Notes under the pieces: model-generated
What the model was told of the DNA's origin: nothing
What the model saw: the letters and a program-made list of their open reading frames with translations, nothing else
Databases searched by the model: none
Position numbers and translations under genes: made by a program
In this document: positions 45,276 to 57,238 of the stretch, piece by piece
How the letters are laid out: each line of letters begins with the position of its first letter
How positions within the stretch are numbered: position 1 is the stretch's first letter
Assembly (NCBI GenBank): GCA_013115135.1
Contig: JABANP010000179.1
Location: 32,229-96,228, forward strand
Reading direction: 5' to 3'
Source of the DNA: Perkinsus olseni
Taxonomy: Eukaryota > Perkinsozoa > Perkinsida > Perkinsidae
Length of the DNA stretch: 64,000 nt

Positions 45276-48200
45276 TCAAACTAGACAGCAAAAACTAAGT
45301 AGTAGTTTAGTTCCCACGTTCAGTTTGCCCCGGGAAGAATATACGCCGGAAGGATGCTCATCTTGGAGGGGCGGTGCGGCAACGGTGCTGTTCTCTACCA
45401 GGGTGATCAACCCGACACAGGGACCACCGGTACATGATACATGGCAACACATGCCTTTCACCGCGAGTGGCGACTTCTGTGTCTGTGGAGTTCTCCTTCG
45501 ACCTGTTACGGCAGAGAGAGTAAAGGTGGCAGCGCGTGATGGTGTGGACCTCTTCGACTCGTCGTTTGAGTGTCTCGTTTTCATCCTGTAATGACCGGCA
45601 TTGCTGTATGAGAATCGTTGGCGTCTGGAAACTGCCGCTACCTACAGTCACTACAGCAGCCAACAACATCATCGTCACCTCAATACCCACCTCTTCGACT
45701 TTGACTCTGTACAACCGAATTAAGTCTGCCTATCTCCCTATCCCCGTTCTCCAGCGAAGAATACTTGCTCCAGGCGTGAAAGTAGAGGCCGAGCAAATAG
45801 TCACTTCTGTTGTCGAGCAGGACCCTTAGCGACTTCCGCCACAGATCCTCGTAGCGAGCCTGAAAGTTCCTCAACTTCAAGTAGCGACCACCAGTCGAGC
45901 TGTACCCTCTTCGTCTCGCTCTCTGCAACGCTCCGCCGGAGCTCGGATTTTTCCTTGGAATGCCTTTGCCCTTCAAGCCGCAGATGACGCTCGTTCTCTG
46001 CCATGACCTTCGCGTAGGCTCTGCGGAGAGGAGGCCTCCTCCGTCAGACGGAGATCCATATCTTTCCTGTGCGTCAGAAGCGAAGATCTCACTCATTGAA
46101 GGTGGCAGTGCCACCGCCAGATCGCCACCACTGCAGCTCCTGCTTGGCATCGATCAGGGCAGTTTCCAAAACTCTACACCTTTCGGTGAGTTTCTCAACG
46201 ACATGCTCGAGAGAGTGCAGAACATCTGATCTCGGGGCGTGACACCTGCGGATCGACTGAAGCACCTACGCTCCGTCTCAGCCTCGTCATCCCTTCGACC
46301 GGTGAGTGCATCAATCAACCGCTCCAGAGTGCCTCGGTCATCATCGTCCTCCTCGCCTCCGCCTACGATGGAAGGGACACCGTGTCTCTGGATTAACGAG
46401 GGAGCTCACTCCTCGGTGTTGTCTGCAATGAGCTGGATAAGGAGGGCAGTATCTGAACAATTGCCTTGGACGAGTGCGAAGTCAGCTCAATGTGAGATAC
46501 TCACGGGGTCGACGAAGACCACGGGTGGGAACTCGGCGGAAGTGATGGGTGGTGGTCCAGCGACTGGTGGCAGCCCGCCGGCACTGTCCTCAGCCCCGGG
46601 CTGCGTTAGTTGGGCTAATCTCTCCTGCAGCCGTCGGATCTACATCCAGTTGACCAGACTTTGCACGCAGCTCCAGTTACGGACTCCATAGGATCGCCAT
46701 ATTCGCTGCATAGTATGGAGCCTTTCCTACCTCTTCTTGCGCGGCTCGGAGACTGCCGCCTTGCTCGTTTGCTGCTTGGAGAGAACGGATCTGCAACGGC
46801 AGCCAATGAGGAGCTTCACAGCACGGGTTCAGAGTCCACCTTGTCCTCCCTTGCCTCGACATCTTCTTTCAATATCCGAATCTCCGACAAAGCAGAGTCT
46901 CGTTCGCGTGTAACCTGACCATCGTGATGGGCTCGGCCCGACAAAAAGCGCTGAGCCCGGGCGCGCCGGGTCACCCGTTCACAGAGGGCGCAGGGACCCA
47001 CTCGGAATTAAAATGTAACATGGCTGGGCCTGTGGTTCGTACAGTCGGTTACCTTCTCGAGCTCCTTAGTCGTTTTGCTCAGCATCTCCACAGCCTGGTC
47101 TCTATCAGCCGGATGAAGGACTGCACTCGGCTGCCGAGGGGTGCTGCGGGAGGTGGAGGCCTGAGGGTGGTGGCAGTGCTCCCGAGGAGGCCTCAGCCGA
47201 GTTCACCTGACGCCTCTCCAGGCCGAGATCTCCTTGAAGTGTACGAACTGCGCCCTGAACACACGCCTCGGTTGGTGAAGCGAAGGCCATCTGACTTGTG
47301 CATCTCGTAGTTTCCCTTTCAGCCCGTCTGCTTCAGCTAGGTAAGCTTGAGACGCTGAGAGCGCGAGAGAACCCGAAGGTCTGCAGGGATAGGGGGTACT
47401 TCTTCTTTCAAAGTCCATAGCCTTTCTCTCCTCGTTCAAGGATCTTCTCTCCTCGCCCAGTCTACTCTGCTCACTTCGAATCACGTCCACTAGCCGGGCA
47501 ACTTCCTTGCGGATATCGGACTCCTGCTGCGGCAAGGTGCGCTGTAGTGTCTTGTTGTTCTCCAGAAGAGGATTTATCTGCAATTCTAGTCCACAGTACT
47601 GGTAGTATGCTGATAACTGCTGATCACCGTCTTCACGAGCCGCCTGCTCTTGGCGCCAGCCAACAGTGCCTCTCTCAACCGGGCCTCAGCCTCTTGTATT
47701 TGGCCTAGGTTGAGTGGTCCATGCCGCATACTCAGACGACTACGATCCACGATCAGACTAATGGCGGTACGAGAATGGCGAACTCAAGTGGCATGCAGAT
47801 AACTAAGCGACAGCAACATGTTTCATCATGAGCCCCTCATGTGGCAGCATCAACATGAATAATCGTCATCAGTGTGAGGAGCGTGAAAGCTGAGCCCCAG
47901 GCTCTAAAGGTGAGCTATGAGCCCCCCCCGAGCTGAAGCCTTCTTCCGCTCCTGCAAGAGGCTTCCGAGTTTCTTTCTCTGTTGCTTCGGTGCAGGCCGT
48001 CTGACACTGGTTGAGCTGATTGTATGGTCTTCGCTCGGTTACCTGTGAGGGTGCTTCACAGAGGCTCCTAGTTCGCCCTAATGAGGCCTCCGCAAGCCTA
48101 CAACATCTTGAACGCCGCACTCGATCTTTGCAGCCGTGGACTGCATGGTGTTTCTTGAGTCCTGGACAGCCCTTCGGTCTCCCTCTTGCAGACGTTGAAG

Positions 48201-48619
48201 CAACTGGAGAAACCGTCACTCCAATAGCGGACCGCGCCCCAATAGCCATAGTGGCCTCCCTCACCCTGTTGTATCCTCGCTGAGCTATCAGCTTCGCTTC
48301 TCGTACCAACTCATCACTGCCGCTGTCGGGATAGGGTTCATAAAGCCTGATTGCTCTCTCTACAGATAAAGCGAAGGCCTCGGCAGTCGTGAAATGGTTC
48401 GTGTTGTTATTGTCCTCCACCTGAGCTGGTGGTGTGTCTCTGAAGGAGGTATGATGGGAATACCATTACCCTGAACCACTTCCGTAGATCTTCCACGACC
48501 CTGCTTTGTGTGATTTTGATCTCCTCGGTGAGGAGACGCTCCTCGATAATCTTGTCGATCCAGTGAGGATTAGATACGGGGAGCACCATTGCAGCACAAA
48601 AGGTATTTGCGGTAGTCAA
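45276..48619 (-). CDS. multi-exon coiled-coil protein lying between the repeat arms
   Basis: Minus-strand segments between splice signals give collinear helical, charged sequence. The 5' part has DKIIEERLLTEEI then VVEDLRKWFR (about 48470-48590), joined in phase by a 49-nt intron to a segment with HFTTAEAFALSVERAIRLYE and EAKLIAQRGYNR (ending at AGG|GTGAGG near 48268). Next come KEVARLVDVIRSEQSRLGEE and RSLNEERKAMDFERR (47430-47550), RDSALSEIRILKEDVEARED (about 46860-46900) spliced to IRSLQAANEQGGSLRAAQEE, a Pro-rich stretch near 46500-46620, and LRVLLDNRSDYLLGLYFHAW (about 45760-45830). The last segment resembles the W-containing helices of Sfi1-type centrin-binding proteins. A cytoskeletal or basal-body role is a guess; the full exon map is unresolved. 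Confidence 0.45.
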
Positions 48620-48874
48620 CTGGGCAGCAAAGTCTCCAAAAGAGACTCTCCATTATAAGGGGACGGGTGAGTTCCAAGTCCAAGAGGCTTGAGACGACGA
48701 TGAGAGGACGATGATGTTTCGGCCTGTAGCTACCACCACCTCCCCTTGTACCATATCTTTCGCAACTTATATTGACACGTTATCTCAACACAAGCCCAAC
48801 TGCATAAGAAAGAGAGGAGATCGATGCCCACATCTCTTATTGCTAAACATAGGAAATTATAAACAACAAAGTCT

Positions 48875-51800
48875 TTACATAGTTGAAGGAGTAACTTCAC
48901 CCTTGGACTCATCCTCGAGGGAACGCATAAATTGGAAGAAGGCGAATTCGCTAGTCTGCAGGCCGTTGGCGTAGACAAACTCATCAGCAATCCAAGTAGC
49001 AACCATGGCGTTAAGATAAGCCTCGGGAGTGTTCTTGATGATCTTATCCAAACCACAATGAACAAGGAGCAATCTAGGCACACAACGTCTGAGGACAGCA
49101 CGGACCATCCAATCATTCTCAGGATCGTGTTGTTCGAGGACACCGAGGATGTACGACTGCATGTCGTTGATCTTCTTTGATAATAAAATAGTAGCATCAG
49201 TCTTACGGATAAATCTCGAGCCATCAGGATACTTCACCTCATGGTTGGTCTTCCAGATACCATTGAACTCCATCTTGGCGTTGTGACGGACGGCGGCGAG
49301 AATCTCCTGCACGTACTGTTCGTAGAACTCAGGAGCAGCACTGCTCTCATCAGGGGCACAGAGGAACTTATCATGATCGTCCTTATCCATGCACAAGGCG
49401 GCGAACACTTCCATACTGCTGGAAGTAACACCACCCTTGTTGGTGGAAGCATCCTTGAACTGCTCCACACCAGCATCCTCAAGATAACGACGAGCATCAT
49501 CAGTAAAGTACAAGTTGGCACCTTCCACGACATACTTGAACTTGAGCTCCTTGGTCTCAGGGTTGAACATGGTCTTATTAACATTACCAATGTTAATAGT
49601 ACCAGGACGACCACCACAAGGAATGAAGAGATCAGCGGAGAAGTACTCCATTTCTGGGAAGTGATTTCGGACCTCAACACCGGACTTGAAGTGATCACCA
49701 TTAGGAAGAGTTACATCCTTATCGTCAATGGTGACCAAGAATGCCTTTGGATCGGCTGATAGCTTATCACGAGAGAAGCTGGAAACACCAACTCTGAGAT
49801 AAGCGAGACGAGTGAGCTCCTCTCTGTTCAATCCCTGAGGATCATAAGCAACACCGGTACCATCACAAATGGCAATTGTCTTATCCTTCGAGATGAGAAT
49901 CTCGTTAGAACCGAGATCACCATCGGGGCCACCGGACATGACCTTGGTGAGCTTAGACTCCTCAAGACCCAACTTATCCAAAAGCTCGAGAACGTACTGA
50001 TGGATGGAGTTGGTGGTCATGGCGTACTTATCATGAGGAATGCCACCGAGGACGACGGACTTGCCGGTAGTCAAAGACTTCCAATACTTGTAACCGCGAG
50101 CCTTGGCTCTCAGAGCACCCAACTTCATGAACCCAGCAGTGTTCTCATCGGGGCCGAAGAAGAGCATCTCAGGCTTGGACAAGTTAGAGTAGAGGCCGGT
50201 CTCCTTGCAGAGGATGCAATCGAGAAGAGCGTCGATGTAGTTGTTGAAAGCCTCACGACCACTGGTCTTCAAGTTCTGGGATTCCATATCCATTAGGATG
50301 GTACCCTTTGAACCACCCTCAGGGATATCCTTATTCTTCAGCTGCTGAGTGTAGGCCAAATTGTAGTTCTCCTCCAATAGAGTAGCGCAGTTCTTCTTAT
50401 AAACCTGTCTGTTCCTTGAAAGGATAAGTCTGATACCACCACGAGCGATCTCAGTGAATCGGATGTGGAAGCCGTAGAAGCTTCTACCAACAACAAGATA
50501 AACGGCATAAGGGATAGTTGGGAAGAGGGTCCTCGGACGATCAGCCAAGACACCACCATCGAACCTCATCGCGATAGCAGAAGCTGTTCCGGTGGGCTTG
50601 AAGAAGTTGGTCATCTGTAGATGAGCGTTGAGCTTCAAGAGAGTCTTCAAGATCTTCGCATCAAGACGAGATCCAACTTCATCATCAACCTTAGCGGCCA
50701 ACTCCTTATTGTAGAAGGGCTTGCATTCACCAGTAGCAACCTTCTTGAAGTCTTCGAACATAGGTAGAGTGAGGTGGTAGTTGGAAGTAAGAGCATCATA
50801 TATCCTCTCATAAGTGATGGCATTGGACATGGTGTTCCTGAAGAGAGTATCCAACTCGCTCTTCTTGGACGGATCATTCTTAAAGTACTCAGCCAAAGCA
50901 AGATACTCCTCAGTCTCCTTAGGGAAGAATGAGAAGATGAACTTGGCCGCAGTAATGAGGAAGATAGCGTGCTCGGGTGTAATGAGATTCTTGAGTACAA
51001 GATCCCAAACCAAGGCGGACTTCTTCGGGTTGTGCTTGAAATGGCAGACATAACGAAGAGTCTGTGCAAGTTGGCCGAGTTTATCCTCAGTACACGAGCT
51101 TGGGTCGAAGAAGCAAGTGTAGACGATGATGCCGTTGGCGAAGGTGTCGACATAAAACCTCTTAGGAGTGATATCGTTGGAACGGAAGCATTCGTTGACC
51201 TCAGAGATATACGCCTTGCCGGAACGCTCAACATCATAAGCTGCCAGTTGCACCATCTTAGCTCCGACCTTCTCAACCATATGAGACGGCGGATCCAAAA
51301 CCTTCACCACAGCGTTACGACCAGACATAGCCTCATTGATGAGGGACTGATAGTATTGCTGAACTTCAGCACTTCTCTCTTCCAAGAACTTCGCACTTGC
51401 AACAACCTTAAGATCGCTCTCATCCATCATGTCTTCAGTCTTATTATGACCATCACCAGCATACGCCCTCTTCTCAACAACGAAAATACCGAGTTGGTAT
51501 TTACCCTCGGGCATGGCTGGCTTCTCTGATTTCATGAAGGTAATAGAAAAGCCATCAGCCGTACCAAACTTGGAGACGTACTGAGCGATCTTACCATCCA
51601 TGATTGCAACCTTTTCAGGTTCCATCGTGGTAAGGTAGAATGCAGAATCATCATCTTCCATCTCGAAATGGATATAATCAGAGTTGGTAGTTTGAGCAAC
51701 CTTGGTAGCAGCAAGAAGGCAATGAATATGCCTGGCGATCTGAGTACTGGTAAAGTGCTTGAAGTAGCTGGGATGTAGTCCGAGGTCCATAAAGTAATAC

Positions 51801-52285
51801 TGAACCTCCTGCCAGAGGGAACCTGCTGCCAAGACACCCTCCTTCATGATGATGGAGAAGACCTCAGTCATCTTGGTCTCCAACTCCTCAGCAGACAAAG
51901 AAATGTCTGAATGCTTAACCTGCTCCTTCAAGGCAGCGACCTTCTCAGGAGGTAAATAACACATACCATCATCAGCAGTCTTCAATTCGAGTTTACCAAG
52001 CATGTCTTTGATATCAGGATGATTATTGATAACTGCATCATGAACAGGGAGCATACCAAAACGGTCGGGCTTCAAGTGAGCACCCTCCGAGATGAGATAC
52101 TTAACAGCATCAACATGACCACCAGCAGCAGCCAAATGCAGAGGAGTTCGCTTGTCGTAATCCGAACTGTTCACAGTGAGATCCGAGTTGTGAGTTGACA
52201 ACAACTCCTTCATACGCTCAACATCACCGTTGTAGGCGGCCTCCAATAGAGAAGCAATAGCGTTGGTATCAGTAGAAGAACTCAT
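48875..52285 (-). CDS. NAD-dependent glutamate dehydrogenase with ankyrin repeats, copy 3
   Basis: An intact 1136-residue intronless frame with the same domains as copy 1: ankyrin repeats in the first 100 residues, PEGGSKG catalytic Lys and SGGPDGDLGS nucleotide loop. It has one extra Asn near residue 280 (GDGHNKTED), and shares a Ser in PPSHMVEK with copy 4 while copies 1 and 2 have Ala. The 3' flank differs from that of the other copies starting at the stop codon, so mRNA 3' processing would use different signals. With copy 1 it is one of two uninterrupted copies. Confidence 0.93.
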   Translation of the reverse strand: MSSSTDTNAIASLLEAAYNGDVERMKELLSTHNSDLTVNSSDYDKRTPLHLAAAGGHVDAVKYLISEGAHLKPDRFGMLPVHDAVINNHPDIKDMLGKLELKTADDGMCYLPPEKVAALKEQVKHSDISLSAEELETKMTEVFSIIMKEGVLAAGSLWQEVQYYFMDLGLHPSYFKHFTSTQIARHIHCLLAATKVAQTTNSDYIHFEMEDDDSAFYLTTMEPEKVAIMDGKIAQYVSKFGTADGFSITFMKSEKPAMPEGKYQLGIFVVEKRAYAGDGHNKTEDMMDESDLKVVASAKFLEERSAEVQQYYQSLINEAMSGRNAVVKVLDPPSHMVEKVGAKMVQLAAYDVERSGKAYISEVNECFRSNDITPKRFYVDTFANGIIVYTCFFDPSSCTEDKLGQLAQTLRYVCHFKHNPKKSALVWDLVLKNLITPEHAIFLITAAKFIFSFFPKETEEYLALAEYFKNDPSKKSELDTLFRNTMSNAITYERIYDALTSNYHLTLPMFEDFKKVATGECKPFYNKELAAKVDDEVGSRLDAKILKTLLKLNAHLQMTNFFKPTGTASAIAMRFDGGVLADRPRTLFPTIPYAVYLVVGRSFYGFHIRFTEIARGGIRLILSRNRQVYKKNCATLLEENYNLAYTQQLKNKDIPEGGSKGTILMDMESQNLKTSGREAFNNYIDALLDCILCKETGLYSNLSKPEMLFFGPDENTAGFMKLGALRAKARGYKYWKSLTTGKSVVLGGIPHDKYAMTTNSIHQYVLELLDKLGLEESKLTKVMSGGPDGDLGSNEILISKDKTIAICDGTGVAYDPQGLNREELTRLAYLRVGVSSFSRDKLSADPKAFLVTIDDKDVTLPNGDHFKSGVEVRNHFPEMEYFSADLFIPCGGRPGTINIGNVNKTMFNPETKELKFKYVVEGANLYFTDDARRYLEDAGVEQFKDASTNKGGVTSSSMEVFAALCMDKDDHDKFLCAPDESSAAPEFYEQYVQEILAAVRHNAKMEFNGIWKTNHEVKYPDGSRFIRKTDATILLSKKINDMQSYILGVLEQHDPENDWMVRAVLRRCVPRLLLVHCGLDKIIKNTPEAYLNAMVATWIADEFVYANGLQTSEFAFFQFMRSLEDESKGEVTPSTM

Positions 52286-53777
52286 AGTAACGACGGTATG
52301 AGCGAAAAGGCCAAAATTGATAAAAATTGAACTGTCAAAAGGAAAATAGTCACAACACGAACAGACTTAACCTAGTTTACTGTACTGGAAGAACCGCGAC
52401 TTCACTCACACCCAGACAAACTTGATTGTCGTATGAGATTGAATCAATACATGCTGACCATTGATAGCTCAGCCTAGCTTTGAAATTTATATCACAGAGG
52501 AAAGCATATCCAAGCTTGGGGACAGGATTGTGTGTCGGGGTGTCGAAGGATACACTCCCATCATAAACCTGCGAGTCATATCAAACGAAGAAGATTCCCC
52601 TTGCGTGCTCCTTCAGTATTTACCCGGTGGGTTCCGTCAGGACCGCGCACCTGGGACACCGGCCACGTGAAACCGATTCCAACATCGTCCGATTGCTGCG
52701 GCTCATGAGGCGCTGCTCCGTGTCGGACGACATCACCGGCGCTACTGTCGCGCAAGAAGGATTCCAACCATGCTGGTGCCTATCCGCCACTCCAACAAGC
52801 TGAGCGTGATGTAGAAGCGTACTGGGAAGTCGCAGTACGTACTTCGCTGCCGTGGTGATGAAGATAGTATTCCTCAGTCTTCGCGTTGCAATGTTACTTT
52901 CGGTCTGCCGCACGCTGCGACTCGAATCGACAAGTAAGCGTACAGGAATCACTGAAGAACTCCTTCACAGCACACGGCTCAGCGAGGAGTAAAATCGATT
53001 GTTCTTAACAGTATCCGAGCCTTCGCTACTCTCGGTAGCGATATGGGCCTCGGTGAAACCACTCGAACAAGCCTCGTGATAACTCTGAGTTGAACAAGTC
53101 GGCCCACATTGATTTACCGAGGGATGCCTAATCTACCTTTTCGGTTTCTGGAGCTGGGCTCATACTGGTCTAGGGGACCCATAGTGAATAGCAACGACGT
53201 CGCTGCGACGTGGACACATTTCAACTGCTGGTGAGCAATTACTCAGGCCAAAACCGACTCCTAGGTGAAAAATCGACAGCACACAGGCCGTCCGGCCAAG
53301 ACATGAGGAATAAGTGACTGCTTGGGTAGCTGCCCTCGGAAAGCTGGATACACTCGTTGAGCTTCAGGTCCATGTTTGTCACTTCTTCGGAGGAAAGGGG
53401 CTAATCGCAGGTCAACGGCCCCATTGCTCTCAGCACCATCACGACTTCTTATTCACGACGTTCACTATGATCAACTTCTGGCAGGACACTTTCACAATCA
53501 GCGGTTCCCCCACACCGAGACGATTCCCATCATTCCATCACATTGAAGAGAGGCGAATGGAATTCACCATGTGGAGTCCGCCTCAAGATGGACCCGTGTA
53601 TCTCGAATTAAGAGATTTTGAACAAAACACCAACTTTGTAGTCAGAATAATTGAGTTAACAGACGCTGTACAAACGAGATTATCGTCAGTCACTGATATT
53701 ACCGGTGAGGAACACATTTGATAAAAACTCATCCAGGAAAATATATCGACCGATAGGCATCAGAAGGCATTAGCGAA
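52286..53777. repeat. spacer between GDH copies 3 and 4
   Basis: Inverted counterpart of 39930-41396. It includes the 5' region of copy 3 (52286-52540) and the 3' flank of copy 4. A short insertion relative to the left-arm spacer lies near 53170-53215. The plus-strand frame 53314-53721 corresponds to 39988-40314 of the left arm. Confidence 0.7.
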
Positions 53778-56700
53778 TTACATAGTTGAAGGAGTAACTT
53801 CACCCTTGGACTCATCCTCGAGGGAACGCATAAATTGGAAGAAGGCGAATTCGCTAGTCTGCAGGCCGTTGGCGTAGACAAACTCATCAGCAATCCAAGT
53901 AGCAACCATGGCGTTAAGATAAGCCTCGGGAGTGTTCTTGATGATCTTATCCAAACCACAATGAACAAGGAGCAATCTAGGCACACAACGTCTGAGGACA
54001 GCACGGACCATCCAATCATTCTCAGGATCGTGTTGTTCGAGGACACCGAGGATGTACGACTGCATGTCGTTGATCTTCTTTGATAATAAAATAGTAGCAT
54101 CAGTCTTACGGATAAATCTCGAGCCATCAGGATACTTCACCTCATGGTTGGTCTTCCAGATACCATTGAACTCCATCTTGGCGTTGTGACGGACGGCGGC
54201 GAGAATCTCCTGCACGTACTGTTCGTAGAACTCAGGAGCAGCACTGCTCTCATCAGGGGCACAGAGGAACTTATCATGATCGTCCTTATCCATGCACAAG
54301 GCGGCGAACACTTCCATACTGCTGGAAGTAACACCACCCTTGTTGGTGGAAGCATCCTTGAACTGCTCCACACCAGCATCCTCAAGATAACGACGAGCAT
54401 CATCAGTAAAGTACAAGTTGGCACCTTCCACGACATACTTGAACTTGAGCTCCTTGGTCTCAGGGGTTGAACATGGTCTTATTAACATTACCAATGTTAA
54501 TAGTACCAGGACGACCACCACAAGGAATGAAGAGATCAGCGGAGAAGTACTCCATTTCTGGGAAGTGATTTCGGACCTCAACACCGGACTTGAAGTGATC
54601 ACCATTAGGAAGAGTTACATCCTTATCGTCAATGGTGACCAAGAATGCCTTTGGATCGGCTGATAGCTTATCACGAGAGAAGCTGGAAACACCAACTCTG
54701 AGATGAGCGAGACGAGTGAGCTCCTCTCTGTTCAATCCCTGAGGATCATAAGCAACACCGGTACCATCACAAATGGCAATTGTCTTATCCTTCGAGATGA
54801 GAATCTCGTTAGAACCAAGATCACCATCGGGGCCACCGGACATGACCTTGGTGAGTTTAGACTCCTCAAGACCCAACTTATCCAAAAGCTCGAGAACGTA
54901 CTGATGGATGGAGTTGGTGGTCATGGCGTACTTATCATGAGGAATGCCACCGAGGACGACGGACTTGCCGGTAGTCAAAGACTTCCAATACTTGTAACCG
55001 CGAGCCTTGGCTCTCATCAGAGCACCCAACTTCATGAACCCAGCAGTGTTCTCATCGGGGCCGAAGAAGAGCATCTCAGGCTTGGACAAGTTAGAGTAGA
55101 GGCCGGTCTCCTTGCAGAGGATGCAATCGAGAAGAGCGTCGATGTAGTTGTTGAAAGCCTCACGACCACTGGTCTTCAAGTTCTGGGATTCCATATCCAT
55201 TAGGATGGTACCCTTTGAACCACCCTCAGGGATATCCTTATTCTTCAGCTGCTGAGTGTAGGCCAAATTGTAGTTCTCCTCCAATAGAGTAGCGCAGTTC
55301 TTCTTATAAACCTGTCTGTTCCTTGAAAGGATAAGTCTGATACCACCACGAGCGATCTCAGTGAATCGGATGTGGAAGCCGTAGAAGCTTCTACCAACAA
55401 CAAGATAAACGGCATAAGGGATAGTTGGGAAGAGGGTCCTCGGACGATCAGCCAAGACACCACCATCGAACCTCATCGCGATAGCAGAAGCTGTTCCGGT
55501 GGGCTTGAAGAAGTTGGTCATCTGTAGATGAGCGTTGAGCTTCAAGAGAGTCTTCAAGATCTTCGCATCAAGACGAGATCCAACTTCATCATCAACCTTA
55601 GCGGCCAACTCCTTATTGTAGAAGGGCTTGCATTCACCAGTAGCAACCTTCTTGAAGTCTTCGAACATAGGTAGAGTGAGGTGGTAGTTGGAAGTAAGAG
55701 CATCATATATCCTCTCATAAGTGATGGCATTGGACATGGTGTTCCTGAAGAGAGTATCCAACTCGCTCTTCTTGGACGGATCATTCTTAAAGTACTCAGC
55801 CAAAGCAAGATACTCCTCAGTCTCCTTAGGGAAGAATGAGAAGATGAACTTGGCCGCAGTAATGAGGAAGATAGCGTGCTCGGGTGTAATGAGATTCTTG
55901 AGTACAAGATCCCAAACCAAGGCGGACTTCTTCGGGTTGTGCTTGAAATGGCAGACATAACGAAGAGTCTGTGCAAGTTGGCCGAGTTTATCCTCAGTAC
56001 ACGAGCTTGGGTCGAAGAAGCAAGTGTAGACGATGATACCGTTGGCGAAGGTGTCGACATAAAACCTCTTAGGAGTGATATCGTTGGAACGGAAGCATTC
56101 GTTGACCTCAGAGATATACGCCTTGCCGGAACGCTCAACATCATAAGCTGCCAGTTGCACCATCTTAGCTCCGACCTTCTCAACCATATGAGACGGCGGA
56201 TCCAAAACCTTCACCACAGCGTTACGACCAGACATAGCCTCATTGATGAGGGACTGATAGTATTGCTGAACTTCAGCACTTCTCTCTTCCAAGAACTTCG
56301 GACTTGCAACAACCTTAAGATCGCTCTCATCCATCATGTCTTCAGTCTTATGACCATCATCAGCATACGCCCTCTTCTCAACAACGAAAATACCGAGTTG
56401 GTATTTACCCTCGGGCATGGCGGGCTTCTCTGATTTCATGAAGGTAATAGAAAAGCCATCAGCCGTACCAAACTTGGAGACGTACTGAGCGATCTTACCA
56501 TCCATGATTGCAACCTTCTCAGGTTCCATCGTGGTAAGGTAGAATGCAGAATCATCATCTTCCATCTCGAAATGGATATAATCAGAGTTGGTAGTTTGAG
56601 CAACCTTGGTAGCAGCAAGAAGGCAATGAATATGCCTGGCGATCTGAGTACTGGTAAAGTGCTTGAAGTAGCTGGGATGTAGTCCGAGGTCCATAAAGTA

Positions 56701-57189
56701 ATACTGAACCTCCTGCCAGAGGGAACCTGCTGCCAAGACACCCTCCTTCATGATGATGGAGAAGACCTCAGTCATCTTGGTCTCCAACTCCTCAGCAGAC
56801 AAAGAAATGTCTGAATGCTTAACCTGCTCCTTCAAGGCAGCGACCTTCTCAGGAGGTAAATAACACATACCATCATCAGCAGTCTTCAATTCGAGTTTAC
56901 CAAGCATGTCTTTGATATCAGGATGATTATTGATAACTGCATCATGAACAGGGAGCATACCAAAACGGTCGGGCTTCAAGTGAGCACCCTCCGAGATGAG
57001 ATACTTAACAGCATCAACATGACCACCAGCAGCAGCCAAATGCAGAGGAGTTCGCTTGTCGTAATCCGAACTGTTCACAGTGAGATCCGAGTTGTGAGTT
57101 GACAACAACTCCTTCATACGCTCAACATCACCGTTGTAGGCGGCCTCCAATAGAGAAGCAATAGCGTTGGTATCAGTAGAAGAACTCAT
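53778..57189 (-). pseudogene. NAD-dependent glutamate dehydrogenase with ankyrin repeats, copy 4 (one frameshift)
   Basis: End-to-end match to copy 3 with one extra base in a C run of the coding strand (a G run at 54463-54466), which turns AAC-CCT-GAG into AAC-CCC-TGA and stops translation after about 909 residues. One fewer base restores the 1136-residue enzyme. It carries an in-frame extra Met (ALMRAKARG) near residue 720. Upstream similarity to the other copies ends about 48 bases before the ATG, so its promoter differs. A sequence error is as likely as true inactivation. Confidence 0.65.
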
Positions 57190-57238
57190 AGTAACGACGG
57201 TATGAGCGAAAAGGCCAAAATTAATAAAAATTGAACTG

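Larger units (their letters stand above)
48875..57238 (-). repeat. right arm of the 8.3-kb inverted repeat (two GDH genes)
   Basis: Reverse-complement counterpart of 36476-44808: read on the minus strand it runs GDH copy 4, spacer, GDH copy 3. On the inner side, similarity to the left arm stops at the stop codon of copy 3 (48875). On the outer side it stops at 57238, at the CAG preceding the 5' leader of copy 4, so copy 4 lacks the upstream region carried by copies 1-3. Confidence 0.9.
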
